Origin: Pseudomonadota bacterium
Lineage (GTDB): Bacteria > Pseudomonadota > Alphaproteobacteria > GCA-2746255
Length of the DNA stretch: 64,000 nt
Direction: 5' to 3'
NCBI GenBank assembly: GCA_040752895.1
Contig: JBFMHN010000006.1
Location: 62,001-126,000, forward strand
In this document: piece by piece, positions 55,586-63,909 of the stretch
Position numbering within the stretch: the first letter of the stretch is position 1
Layout: every line of letters starts with the position of its first letter
Program-made: the position numbers and the translations under genes
The notes under the pieces: model-generated
Told to the model about the DNA's origin: nothing
Database searches by the model: none
Seen by the model: only the letters and a program-made list of their open reading frames with translations

Positions 55586-56571
55586 ACTATCTCGTCGAGA
55601 TCGGCCGCCGTGGCAGCCTTGCGCTCTGGCTTTTGGCGGCGGCGGTAAGCCTTGCCCTTCTCTTCGCCGTCTTGTGGCAGGTGGACTGGGCGGCGGTAAG
55701 CGAGATGACCCGCACCGCGAGCCTGCCCGCCGTCGGCGTTGCCTTCCTGTGCATGACCGTAGCCGGGCTGCTCACGGCAAGCCGTATCCAGCTGTTCACG
55801 CCGAACCGGCCCGACTTCGCGACCTGTCTCAAGGTCACCGCCCATTACTCGGTGCTTCTGGTCCTGCTGCCGGCGCGGCTCGGCGAGGTGGGAGCGGTGC
55901 TTCTTTTCCGCCGTTACTTCCGGCAGCGCGCCGGTGCGGCGATCTTGAGCGTAATCACCCAGCGCCTTTTCGACCTTGCCGTCGTCGGCGCCATTTTTCT
56001 TCTTTCCGGCGTCATGGTCCTGCGGCTCTCGACCGCGATCGAGGCTTATGCGCTGGCCGCGCTTCTCGTCACGCTCCTGCCGCTTGGGCTTTTCTACCTT
56101 GACCGGCCGCTGGGTGGGCTGGCGCGCTTCCTGCTTCGCGAGACCCGGCCGAAGACGCGCCTGCGCACCCGCTTCGTCCGGCTGCTTCTACAGGCGCGGA
56201 TCTGGCACCGCCATGGGCTGAGCCGGCGGACGCTGGTTTACGGCATCGGCCTGACAGCGGCACGGTGGGCCTTCAACCTGGCCGGGATGGCGCTGCTTTT
56301 CCACGCCCTGCATCTGGGACTTGCGCCGGAGGCCAGCCTTTGGGCGGCCACCGCCTATAACCTGCTCGCCGTCATTCCGGTGCAAACGATCGGCGGCATC
56401 GGGGTCAGCGAAGCCGGTCTGGCGGGACTCCTGGTCCTGCTCGGCAAGCCGCTGGCGCTGGCGGCGGGGGCGAGTATCCTGATCCGGGTGGCGCTTGTCC
56501 TCATCCCTTTTCTCTTTTGGCTTCTTGTCCTGGCGGCGCTGCAGATCGGCAACCGTGCGTCCATGCGATGA
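55582..56571 (+). CDS. Flippase-like membrane protein (LPG synthase TM domain)
   Basis: A 329-residue protein with about eight TM helices matching the lysylphosphatidylglycerol-synthase transmembrane (UPF0104) family. Recognisable parts are LTASRIQLFTPNRPDFATCL, HYSVLLVLLPARLGEVGAVL and, near the end, IPVQTIGGIGVSEAGLAGLL, with the conserved GGIGxxE motif. In glycan clusters such proteins are thought to move or expose lipid-linked intermediates; no aminoacyl-transfer domain is present. It starts in an ATGA overlap with the GT39-like gene and ends in another with the methyltransferase. Confidence 0.82.
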   Translation: MNYLVEIGRRGSLALWLLAAAVSLALLFAVLWQVDWAAVSEMTRTASLPAVGVAFLCMTVAGLLTASRIQLFTPNRPDFATCLKVTAHYSVLLVLLPARLGEVGAVLLFRRYFRQRAGAAILSVITQRLFDLAVVGAIFLLSGVMVLRLSTAIEAYALAALLVTLLPLGLFYLDRPLGGLARFLLRETRPKTRLRTRFVRLLLQARIWHRHGLSRRTLVYGIGLTAARWAFNLAGMALLFHALHLGLAPEASLWAATAYNLLAVIPVQTIGGIGVSEAGLAGLLVLLGKPLALAAGASILIRVALVLIPFLFWLLVLAALQIGNRASMR

Positions 56572-57293
56572 CTCCGACACGCATCTCGGCCGACAAGGAA
56601 ACGGACGTTCTCTACCGTTCGCTGCGCACCCGCCACGGCGGCGGCACCTGGGCAAACGGTTACCGCTTCGCTCCTCACTTCCGATGGGAGCAGCGCCTGC
56701 TGCTCGACGCCCTTCGGCAAGAGACGGCGCTTGGCACTCTGCTCGACATCGGCTGCGGCACCGGCCTTCTGGTGCGCCCGCTGATCGAACGGGGAGAGAG
56801 CGTCATCGGACTCGATTACAATTTCGAGGCTTGCCGCCTGGCCGCCGGAAACGGGCTTGCGATCGTACGCGGCGATGTCTACGACCTGCCCTTCCGCCCG
56901 GCGGCCGCCGATCATATCGTCTGCTGCCAGTTCCTGAACCAGCAGCCGCACGCAAAGATCGAGCGGCTGATGACGGAGGCAAGCCGCGTGCTTCGCCCGA
57001 ATGGGCGCTTCCTTCTTGTCTGGCGGAACGGAAGGTCGCTTCTTCACCGCCTCGCCCACTTTACTTTCCGCCTGCTCGACCGGGTGCGCGGCGAGCCAGA
57101 TTTCCCGCAGGTTTTCCACGACCCGATGGAAGTGGCGCAGAAGGCGCGCGCGGCGGGATTCGCGATAGACTTCGCGGGCGTCACCTGCCCGCTGCTGCCT
57201 GGCGCCCCGCTTGCCGGGCAAGGCTTTCTCGGCCGGCTGGCCGGGGCCTCCTTCTTCCTCGTCCTGCGGAAGCCCAAGCACGGGGAAGGCTGA
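56568..57293 (+). CDS. SAM-dependent methyltransferase in glycan cluster
   Basis: Class I methyltransferase of 241 residues with a complete motif I (LLDIGCGTGLLVRPLIERGE near residue 58), a motif II-like VIGLDYNFEACRLA, and the post-motif segment LRPNGRFLLVWRNGRSLL. The C-terminus shows FDFAGVTCPLLPGA-like sequence and is not membrane-bound. It would methylate a sugar or lipid intermediate of the cluster; the acceptor is unknown. It overlaps the preceding stop as ATGA and is followed after three bases by the FemAB gene. Confidence 0.85.
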   Translation: MTPTRISADKETDVLYRSLRTRHGGGTWANGYRFAPHFRWEQRLLLDALRQETALGTLLDIGCGTGLLVRPLIERGESVIGLDYNFEACRLAAGNGLAIVRGDVYDLPFRPAAADHIVCCQFLNQQPHAKIERLMTEASRVLRPNGRFLLVWRNGRSLLHRLAHFTFRLLDRVRGEPDFPQVFHDPMEVAQKARAAGFAIDFAGVTCPLLPGAPLAGQGFLGRLAGASFFLVLRKPKHGEG

Positions 57294-57296
57294 CCG

Positions 57297-58328
57297 ATGG
57301 CCGCGCTCACCGTCCGCCCGCTCGAGGAAAAGGACTTTCGCGCCTGGAACGCCTTCGTCGAACAAGCAAAAGACGGCACCTTTTTCCACCTGGCCGAATG
57401 GCAGAGGGTGCTTAAGCGCGCCTTCCGCCTGGACACCCACTACCTCTACGCGGCGTCGGGAAACGAAATCCGGGGCTTGCTTCCGCTCGCCCGGGTACGA
57501 CGGCCGAATTTGCGTTTCGCCCTGGTCTCGACTCCCTGCTGCGTCTATGGCGGCGCCTTGGCGACCGACGCGGCAACGGCGACCGCCCTCGAAACCGCCG
57601 CCTGCGAACTTGCGGCCAAGCTCGGTGCCGACTACCTGGAGCTTCGCAATCTCACGCGCCGGCGAGCGGACTGGCCGACGAGCGGCCTTTACGCCACCTT
57701 CCGGCGCACCCTCGACGCCGAGCCCGAAAAAAACCTGCTTACCATCCCCCGCAAGGAACGGGCGGACATACGAAAAAGCCTGGAGGCCGGCCTGCGGAGC
57801 AAGGTTACCGAAGATGCGGGCCGTTTCTTCCCGCTCTATGCCCGGAGCACCCGCAACCTTGGCGCGCCGGCCTACCCGAAGCGCTACTTCGAGATCCTGC
57901 TTGAAACGTTCGGCGAGAAGGCCGAGATCCGGCTGGCTGTAAAGGGGGGGGACATTCTTTGCGGCGTGTTCAGTTTTTACTTCCGCGACCAGGTGCTCCC
58001 CTACTACGCCGGAAGCGTGCCGGCCGCCCGCGACATGAAAGCCTACCCCTTCCTGTACTGGGAGCTGATGCGCGCCGCCTGCGAGAAAGGCGTCCGTCTT
58101 TTTGATTTCGGCCGCAGCCTCCAAGGCAGCGGCGCCTTCGCCTTCAAGAAGAACTGGGGATTCGAGGCGGTTTCGCTTCCCTACCAATATCACCTGCTGC
58201 GGGCGCAGCGGATGCCCGAGATGAACCCGGCAGGCCCAGGCTACCGCACGCTTGCCGGACTATGGCGGCACCTGCCCTTGGCGGTCGCGAACCGCTTGGG
58301 TCCTTGCTTCGCGCCCTGGGTCAGCTAG
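57297..58328 (+). CDS. FemAB family protein, XrtA/PEP-CTERM-associated type
   Basis: A 343-residue double-GNAT fold protein. Typical segments are GTFFHLAEWQRVLKRAFRLD near residue 27, YGGALATDAATATALE, RKERADIRKSLEAGL and, near the end, FDFGRSLQGSGAFAFKKNWG, the FemAB signature for aminoacyl- or acyl-transfer. It resembles the FemAB-like proteins of exosortase-linked exopolysaccharide loci. No exosortase gene or PEP-CTERM protein is in the window. It ends overlapping the convergent polysaccharide deacetylase gene by eight bases. Confidence 0.82.
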   Translation: MAALTVRPLEEKDFRAWNAFVEQAKDGTFFHLAEWQRVLKRAFRLDTHYLYAASGNEIRGLLPLARVRRPNLRFALVSTPCCVYGGALATDAATATALETAACELAAKLGADYLELRNLTRRRADWPTSGLYATFRRTLDAEPEKNLLTIPRKERADIRKSLEAGLRSKVTEDAGRFFPLYARSTRNLGAPAYPKRYFEILLETFGEKAEIRLAVKGGDILCGVFSFYFRDQVLPYYAGSVPAARDMKAYPFLYWELMRAACEKGVRLFDFGRSLQGSGAFAFKKNWGFEAVSLPYQYHLLRAQRMPEMNPAGPGYRTLAGLWRHLPLAVANRLGPCFAPWVS

Positions 58329-59169
58329 GCCGAAAGAACGGCGCAGCGGCAAAGACCCCTTGCCGGATCTGTTCGGCGAAGGGGGGCGCGATTTCCCACT
58401 GCCGCGCCGGCCCGAACAGGGCCTCGAGCTTTTTCCAGGTGCGGGCGCGGTTGCACCAAAGGATCGCGCTGGCGAGAAAGCCCGCCCCCTTGATCCGGCA
58501 GAAGGGCTCCCCGACGTCGAAGTCGTAAGGGTGAAAGTAGGTCCATAGCGGTGTCCGCGAAGAAGCGCGCGCCACCGCCCGCTTCACCAGACCGAACGGC
58601 AAGTAACGCAAGTAGACGCCGCCAAGATAGGGAAAGACGAGGGGACCGAAGCGGGCGACCGGTGCTGGCAGTTCGAGGAGCCCGTTCGGCCAGCGGAAGG
58701 CCTCTTTGGGCGCCGCCGGAAAGCCGAAAAGCGGGCTTTTCGCCGGCAGCACGCTGGACGAATAGTCGAAGCCAAGCTCGCGCAAGCTGTCGAGCGCCCA
58801 AAGCGAACCTGGCGTCAGCGAAAAGACCGGCGCGCGGAAACCGATGACCGCCTTCCCGGTCAGGTCTTCGAGCAGCTTTTTGCCGGTTTCGGTTTCCTTG
58901 TGGAACTTCCCATGCGTTTGCTTCTCCAGCGGCACGTGATCGAAGGAATGGAAGGCGATCTCGTGGCCGAGGCTTGCGATGTCGCGAACAAGATCGGGGC
59001 TTTTCTCCGCCACCTCGCCTACGACGAAGACGGTGCCGGTGACCCCAAGGCGCGCGGTGGATTCGAAGACGCGGCGCGTGATATCCGGGTAGCGCATCGG
59101 AAGCCCCGCATCCGGCCGGTGATCCTCAAGATCGAAGGTGAAGGTCAGGCGGGACACGCCATCCGGCAT
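58321..59169 (-). CDS. Polysaccharide deacetylase family protein, XrtA-associated type
   Basis: A 282-residue NodB-fold deacetylase. The Asp of TFDLEDHRPDAG near residue 13 is the usual base position; HEIAFHSFDHVPLEK holds the two metal-binding histidines, and GFRAPVFSLTP is the substrate-groove motif. Deacetylates N-acetyl groups of a surface polysaccharide. The type (with the HPYDFD segment near 218) accompanies exosortase loci. It starts three bases after the FAD monooxygenase stop, so the two form an operon facing the glycan cluster. Confidence 0.86.
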   Translation of the reverse strand: MPDGVSRLTFTFDLEDHRPDAGLPMRYPDITRRVFESTARLGVTGTVFVVGEVAEKSPDLVRDIASLGHEIAFHSFDHVPLEKQTHGKFHKETETGKKLLEDLTGKAVIGFRAPVFSLTPGSLWALDSLRELGFDYSSSVLPAKSPLFGFPAAPKEAFRWPNGLLELPAPVARFGPLVFPYLGGVYLRYLPFGLVKRAVARASSRTPLWTYFHPYDFDVGEPFCRIKGAGFLASAILWCNRARTWKKLEALFGPARQWEIAPPFAEQIRQGVFAAAPFFRPS

Positions 59170-59172
59170 CGG

Positions 59173-60318
59173 TCAGCCTCTCGAATATTTGCCCCGGAAA
59201 TAGGCTTGAAAAACAACGTTTGGAAGCAAGCGCATGGCGTTGTTCCGCAGGGTCTCGCGCAGGCGGCTTCTTGGCACGTACCATTGCGCGGCGTGGCGCG
59301 TCGCGGTCTGTATAGCGGAGAGGACGGGCCGCGTCTCGGCCTCGTAACGCCGGAAGGCCTCTTCCGCCGGCAGCTCGACCAGCGCCTCGGCAAGCCGCGT
59401 GGCGCCCGTAAAGGCGGCAGAAGCGCCCCGCCCGGAAAAAAGCGTGAGACAGTGCGCAGCGTCACCGACGATGGCAAGGCGGCCGGCGCGCCAGCGGTCC
59501 ATCTCGATCTGGCAAAGGGAGTCCATATAGATCGGGCGCCCCTCGGGGGCCAGGCGGAGGACTTCCCCCGCCAGCTCCGAACTTCCGGCGTAGGCTTTCC
59601 TCAGCCAGGCAAGCCGATCCTCGGGTCCGGGGGCCGCCTCGACGTCGGACGCCCAGACGAAGACGGCGCCAAGGCCGCGGGTTCGCGTGGTGAAAAGAAC
59701 GAGGTAGCGATCCCGCTCCATGTGGGTCTCGAATTTCCGCTCCATCCCCAAAAAATTCGGCAACGGAAAGGCGGCCGCCATAAGCCCCAGGCGATGCCGG
59801 CGAATGGTTGCGGGCGGAAAGCCAAGCTCGCGAACGGCGGAATGGAGGCCGTCCGCCCCGATAACGGCGTCGAATTCTTCCGCCCGGCCGTCGCTGAACG
59901 CAACCTGGACGCGGCTTTCTTTCTGAGCGATCCGGGTCGCGCTGACGCCGCAGCGGATCTCAACGAGATCCTTGGCGGCCTCGTAAAGAACGGCCTCGAG
60001 ATCGTCCCGCGAGATCTGAACGATGCGCAGACCCCGAAAAAGCCTTTCATAATCGAGGGCAAGCAAGGTGCGGCCGGTGCGATCATGGTAGCTCGACGCG
60101 GTGATGCCGATCCGCCTGGCCTCAAGCGCCGGCAGAAGGCCGAGCGTCTCGGCCGCCTGGTGGGCACGATGGGAAAGCGAGATGAGGTAGCCTTCCGCCC
60201 GCACCTCGGGGGACCGTTCGACGACGACTGGGCGAAAGCCTTTCCGGCCGAGCAAGATCGCGGCGGCAAGCCCGGCAACACCGGCGCCCGAGATCAAGAT
60301 GCGGCTTTCCTTCTCCAT
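59173..60318 (-). CDS. FAD-dependent monooxygenase
   Basis: A 381-residue class A flavoprotein monooxygenase. The dinucleotide motif ILISGAGVAGLAAAILLGRK is at the N-terminus, followed by a PHBH-like fold; VIGADGLHSAVREL near 150 is the DG motif; RLAIVGDAAHCLTLFSGRGA near 280 is the GD motif. It oxygenates an unknown aromatic or polyene substrate using NAD(P)H. The start at 60318 is chosen because GGGAGG precedes it; an ATG five codons earlier would contain that ribosome-binding site. It is co-transcribed with the polysaccharide deacetylase. Confidence 0.85.
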   Translation of the reverse strand: MEKESRILISGAGVAGLAAAILLGRKGFRPVVVERSPEVRAEGYLISLSHRAHQAAETLGLLPALEARRIGITASSYHDRTGRTLLALDYERLFRGLRIVQISRDDLEAVLYEAAKDLVEIRCGVSATRIAQKESRVQVAFSDGRAEEFDAVIGADGLHSAVRELGFPPATIRRHRLGLMAAAFPLPNFLGMERKFETHMERDRYLVLFTTRTRGLGAVFVWASDVEAAPGPEDRLAWLRKAYAGSSELAGEVLRLAPEGRPIYMDSLCQIEMDRWRAGRLAIVGDAAHCLTLFSGRGASAAFTGATRLAEALVELPAEEAFRRYEAETRPVLSAIQTATRHAAQWYVPRSRLRETLRNNAMRLLPNVVFQAYFRGKYSRG

Positions 60319-60466
60319 GTCGTTCCCTCCCATTCGGAGCCAGCGATTTCAGCCACAGTTCGGCAGGGAAGTCGAGCCTTGAGGCGGCGGCCGCGTTTTT
60401 CGAGTGGCCCGCGCGGTGCCAAAGGCTATCTTGGGAATCTGGATTTAACCTTTTGGGGGAAAGGTC

Positions 60467-61201
60467 ATGTTCCGTTTGTTTTACATCGCCTATGGGTTCG
60501 CCGCGTATCTCGCCTTCTTCGTCGTCATCCTCTATGCCATCGGTTTCGTTGGCAATTTCGCAGTTCCGAAGGGAATCGACGGCGGCGCGGGCGCTCCGCT
60601 TGCCGAGGCCATCCTCGTCAACCTGCTGCTGATGGGTCTTTTCGCTGTCCAGCACAGCGTCATGGCAAGACCCGGTTTCAAGCGGGCGTGGACGCGAATC
60701 GTCCCGGAACCGATCGAGCGCAGCACTTACGTCCTGCTTTCAAGCGCGGTGCTCGCCCTCCTCTTCTGGCAGTGGCGGCCGATGCCGGGCATCGTGTGGA
60801 GCGTCGAGGGGGGATGGGGCGAAACCCTTCTCTGGGTGTTCTACGCGGCAGGCTGGGGAATTGTCTTTCTTTCCTCTTTCATGATCGGTCATTTCGAGTT
60901 GTTCGGCCTCAAACAGGTTTACGCGCATGTGAAGAACCTCGCGCCGAAGAAGGCGGGTTTCATGACGCCGGGCTTCTATAGGCTCGTCCGCCACCCGCTG
61001 ATGACGGGCTTCCTGGTCGCCTTCTGGGCGACGCCCGAGATGACCTGGGGGCATCTTCTCTTCGCCCTCGGCACGACCGGCTACATCCTGATCGCCCTGC
61101 AACTGGAAGAGCGCGATCTCACCGCCCATTTCGGCGACGAGTACCGCGGCTATAAAAAGCGCGTGCCGATGTTGATTCCCGGCCTCAAAGGCCGGCGGTA
61201 G
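60467..61201 (+). CDS. mddA: Methanethiol S-methyltransferase (MddA)
   Basis: Membrane methyltransferase of 244 residues with about six TM helices. The MddA group methylates methanethiol to dimethyl sulfide using SAM. Characteristic segments are LLMGLFAVQHSVMARPGFKR, RSTYVLLSSAVLALLFWQW and the isoprenylcysteine-methyltransferase-like C-terminus with FYRLVRHPLMTGFLVAFWAT followed by ALQLEERDLTAHFGDEYRGY. GGGGAAAGG lies before ATG 60467. No methanethiol-producing gene is adjacent. A hairpin separates it from the convergent gene. Confidence 0.85.
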   Translation: MFRLFYIAYGFAAYLAFFVVILYAIGFVGNFAVPKGIDGGAGAPLAEAILVNLLLMGLFAVQHSVMARPGFKRAWTRIVPEPIERSTYVLLSSAVLALLFWQWRPMPGIVWSVEGGWGETLLWVFYAAGWGIVFLSSFMIGHFELFGLKQVYAHVKNLAPKKAGFMTPGFYRLVRHPLMTGFLVAFWATPEMTWGHLLFALGTTGYILIALQLEERDLTAHFGDEYRGYKKRVPMLIPGLKGRR

Positions 61202-61228
61202 CGAAAAAATTCAGGGGGAGGGACGGCC

Positions 61229-61252
61229 GCCCGGCGCGAGCGCGCGCCGGGC
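61229..61252. terminator. GC-rich hairpin between convergent genes
   Basis: A perfect 10-bp stem, GCCCGGCGCG with its complement, around an AGCG loop, 27 bp after the mddA stop and 22 bp before the end of the facing gene. No U tract follows directly on either strand, so it is a plausible but not classical terminator. Confidence 0.45.
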
Positions 61253-61274
61253 AAGCCCGAAAGTTCAAGAAAAG

Positions 61275-61931
61275 CTAGTTGTGCCTGGTCGCCGGCTTGT
61301 TGCCTTCAGCCGCCGTCTGCATGGGAACAATCTTGTCCGAATTCGTCACGCCCGAATTCGTCACGCCCGAATTCGTCACAAGAAGCGGGTACTCGAAGGT
61401 CGGGTTCTGCCGGCCCGTGTAAACGTACTGGCCTTCCTCGAGCACAATCTCATAAACCTCGTGATAGCCGGTCAGAAGTTCGCCCTGGGAGAAAAGCGGT
61501 TTCTTCGCCTTCTTGCCTTTATCGTTCAGCGCGTAAATTTCGAGACCGAGGGCGAAGGGAACGTTCGCGTTTTCGACTCGGAATTTATAAGTCCCGGGCT
61601 TTAGGACGAGGGTCTTGATGTTCGGAAGACGCACGTTCTCGGTCTTGCGGTTTTCCCGCGGGCAATCGCGCGGAAAGGTCACGGCGATGTCTTGGGCCTT
61701 GCCTTCCGGCTCAACGAACTGGCACCCGCTCCCGGTAAGGTTGATCGTTCCGTCTTCGGAAACGCCAAGCGGTTTTACCATCACGATCCGAACGTCCGCC
61801 GGGCGGTAATTGTCCTTGGACAAGTCCTTGGCCGACGCAGGGTTGGCCGTCAATGCCAAGCCGATCCCAACCGCGCCGGCGGCAAGAAAAGCAAGAAAAC
61901 GTGACGGTGTATTGCGCATTGTTTGCTCCAT
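61275..61931 (-). CDS. Exported protein of unknown function with VTNSG repeats
   Basis: A 218-residue protein with a signal peptide ending near residue 34 (ALTANPASA). The body is beta-rich and reads like a cupredoxin-type or Ig-like fold (VLKPGTYKFRVENANVPFAL, GYHEVYEIVLEEGQYVYTGR). A metal-binding set is not complete, so no function is claimed. Near the C-terminus three tandem VTNSG/VTNSD units precede a charged tail. The start at 61931 has GGGGAGGGGG about eight bases upstream. Confidence 0.75.
   Translation of the reverse strand: MEQTMRNTPSRFLAFLAAGAVGIGLALTANPASAKDLSKDNYRPADVRIVMVKPLGVSEDGTINLTGSGCQFVEPEGKAQDIAVTFPRDCPRENRKTENVRLPNIKTLVLKPGTYKFRVENANVPFALGLEIYALNDKGKKAKKPLFSQGELLTGYHEVYEIVLEEGQYVYTGRQNPTFEYPLLVTNSGVTNSGVTNSDKIVPMQTAAEGNKPATRHN
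61337..61380 (-). repeat. 15-bp tandem repeat in coding sequence
   Basis: Three copies of a 15-bp unit (61337-61351, 61352-61366, 61367-61380, the last differing at the end) encode VTNSG-VTNSG-VTNSD. The unit is a multiple of three, so copy-number changes would keep the frame and alter only a linker length. Confidence 0.85.
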
Positions 61932-62008
61932 CGCAGACCCCCTCCCCTTACTCTGCCACATTGTATGATTTATATGGCGAGAAGCGGGAGATCAGCTAGT
62001 AACAGAAT

Positions 62009-62026
62009 TTCACAAGATTGTGTGAA
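62009..62026. repeat. 18-bp palindrome
   Basis: TTCACA-AGATTG-TGTGAA, an inverted repeat with 6-bp arms, 78 bp upstream of the exported-protein start. It might be an operator, but no family is obvious. Confidence 0.3.
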
Positions 62027-62117
62027 GGCCCCAAAACGTTCCGCCATAGATAGGGGCACCCGTGAGCCAAAACAAGGGGGAAGCAAAAAAGCCAGGCTGG
62101 CGATGGGGATGCCGACC

Positions 62118-62149
62118 GGCGGATTTGAACCACCGGCACGCGGATTTTC
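62118..62149 (-). repeat. Partial tRNA-Phe copy (att duplicate)
   Basis: A 32-bp segment matching the T arm, variable loop and 3' anticodon stem of tRNA-Phe at 63785-63816 with one mismatch. The acceptor portion next to it is degenerate, so it is not a tRNA gene. With the intact tRNA it bounds 1.7 kb, the same arrangement as at tRNA-Val. Confidence 0.75.
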
Positions 62150-62404
62150 CATTCTGAGAATCCGGGTCTCCGAACGCCCACGCCCTTCACCTGCCTGCCC
62201 TTCTGCTATCCCAAAGACGCCGCATGCCCTGACTTCAATAGGATTTTTGTGTTAACCAATGATGCGGGATATGATTTTCCAGTGGAAGTTCGGCGAGAAT
62301 CCCCAAGCTAGAACGTGAAGGTTTCTTCGACGGACAGAGTTTTGGGAGGAACAGGCCCCGCCGCGGTCAGGATGTTTATAGGACAGGACCGGCGCATGCC
62401 TTGG
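62150..62404. other. Noncoding region inside the tRNA-Phe scar
   Basis: About 250 bp between the partial tRNA copy and the cytochrome-protease gene end. No convincing gene, terminator or repeat is seen; short frames are not protein-like. Confidence 0.4.
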
Positions 62405-63416
62405 TCAGCGCCAGCAGGCCACCCGCACGGTGAAATCCCGCGCGGCAGCCCCAATCTGGCTTGGCGAGAGCTCTTTGTCCTTCCGCCGAAACTCTGGCAA
62501 GATTCCGTTTTCTGCGAAGAATAACCGTATGGCGGTTATTTTAGTTGCAAAATTTGCACCTTGGGGAACGCTGCTGCCTGCGATCCTCGCAACAAGCCTC
62601 GAGATGGCGACCCCAGCGACGCGGCCCCAAGCGTCGAGAACGGGACTACCGCTCGAGCCAAAGTCCACCCCCGCGCTCATCTGGAACTGATCGGTGTTGT
62701 CACCAATCCCTGAAAGCGCGGCCACATAGCCGACGCTTAGATTGCCTTCGCTTGACAACGTACCCGCAAGCGGAAACCCGTAGGTCACCACACGTTCGCC
62801 TATGTCAAGGCTGGCATCATCCGCGAACGGCGCGATGGTTCCTGGAACGAAATCCGTCTTCAAAAGGGCTAGATCGGCTGACGGATCTGACCGAAGCCGC
62901 TCCGCCAGACGTCCCCCCCCCCCCCCGACCGGGGATCGCAACTGTGACATGGTCACAGTTCTCGAGAAGATGTGCCGCAGTTAGAATATGCCCCTTGCGA
63001 GTCACAAAGAAGCCTGATCCCGATGCGAACTGCACACTTTCCATGTTAAGCGACGCGCCGAAACGGCCCGCCACCGGATCTTCCTGGAAGGAGAGAATGT
63101 AGCTAACAAGATTTTCCAGAACTTCCGGCGAGAACTGGAAGTTGGGCATTTCAGAATGTGGGTAAGTGATCCAGTCGCTTAAATACTGACGCGAGTATTT
63201 AAGGTTACGTCCGATCTCCATGAATGGTGGGGCAGGCGACTTGGGCGGAAATTCCGGGGCGATCTGGTGACAGGCAGCGCACCACAGCGCCGCCGTCTTC
63301 TCACCGAGTGCGGGATCACCTCCCGCCAGCACTGCCGGGGCACTTACAAACGATAAGAAGCAAAATATCACCACCAGTTTCAGAGAGCGGCACCAATAGG
63401 TTGAGCCAACATCCAT
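62405..63416 (-). pseudogene. Cytochrome c-trypsin-like protease fusion, frame broken at a G14 tract
   Basis: The frame from ATG 63416 encodes a signal peptide (to about residue 31, APAVLAG), then a class I cytochrome c domain with haem motif CAACH (WCAACHQIAPEFPP), an axial Met in SEMPNF and LVSYILSFQ, and the start of a trypsin-like domain with the His in ILTAAHLLENC. At 62926-62913 a run of 14 G residues shifts it out of frame. The downstream frame continues with the Asp (SADLALLKTDF) and the Ser (GVDFGSSGSPVLD) of the catalytic triad and ends at 62405. Thirteen or sixteen G residues would restore one ORF of about 337 residues. It is either phase-off, a pseudogene, or a sequencing error. 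An exported redox-linked protease is unusual. Confidence 0.75.
62913..62926 (-). repeat. 14-G homopolymer in coding sequence
   Basis: An uninterrupted G14 on the minus (coding) strand within the protease domain. Such tracts are hot spots for slipped-strand mispairing. The current length puts the two halves of the gene out of frame; losing one G or gaining two restores it. Confidence 0.9.
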
Positions 63417-63773
63417 GGTGAATATGCTCCATTGTCTTTGTTACCTACGTTACTCTCTGTAATCTGTTCTGGCTTTTTTTTATTAACGAAAATACTTAGT
63501 TCGGCCCCTGCCCGGTGGCTTGTCTGCACATGCCGTAGGAGAGGCTAGGCGTCGGGGTCCCCAAAAGCCACCCCCGCCTGCCGCTTGATACCCCCTTGCT
63601 CTTTTGGCCAGGATTTTTGTCCTAGTCTATCTGGCCTTGGCTTAAGTCAAATGGTGGGTATTTCCGCAGCAGGCCGTGTCACGCTTTTAGCCTAGAAAAT
63701 CAGAAAAACGTAACCCCGGCGTAACCCCGATTCAGAAGTCAGCAAGAAACTATTATCTAGCTAATTGAAAAAG
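63417..63773. other. Noncoding region beside tRNA-Phe
   Basis: No gene seen. It contains an AT-rich patch near 63470-63500 that could be the promoter for the cytochrome-protease gene and two short direct repeats of GTAACCCCG (near 63710 and 63721), possibly remains of the element end. Confidence 0.4.
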
Positions 63774-63849
<76 letters not shown>

Positions 63850-63909
63850 GAATCTCAAGCTTTCCTGCGGGCTTATAGGGAAAAAGGCGGAACCTGTCCA
63901 GCCGCCCTC

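Noticed and set aside
61229-61252. Considered as a strong terminator
   Set aside because: The stem is perfect but no T run follows directly on either strand; kept only as a weak terminator call.
62111-62149. Apparent tRNA-Phe gene
   Set aside because: The anticodon stem cannot close and the acceptor stem is degenerate; it is a partial copy.
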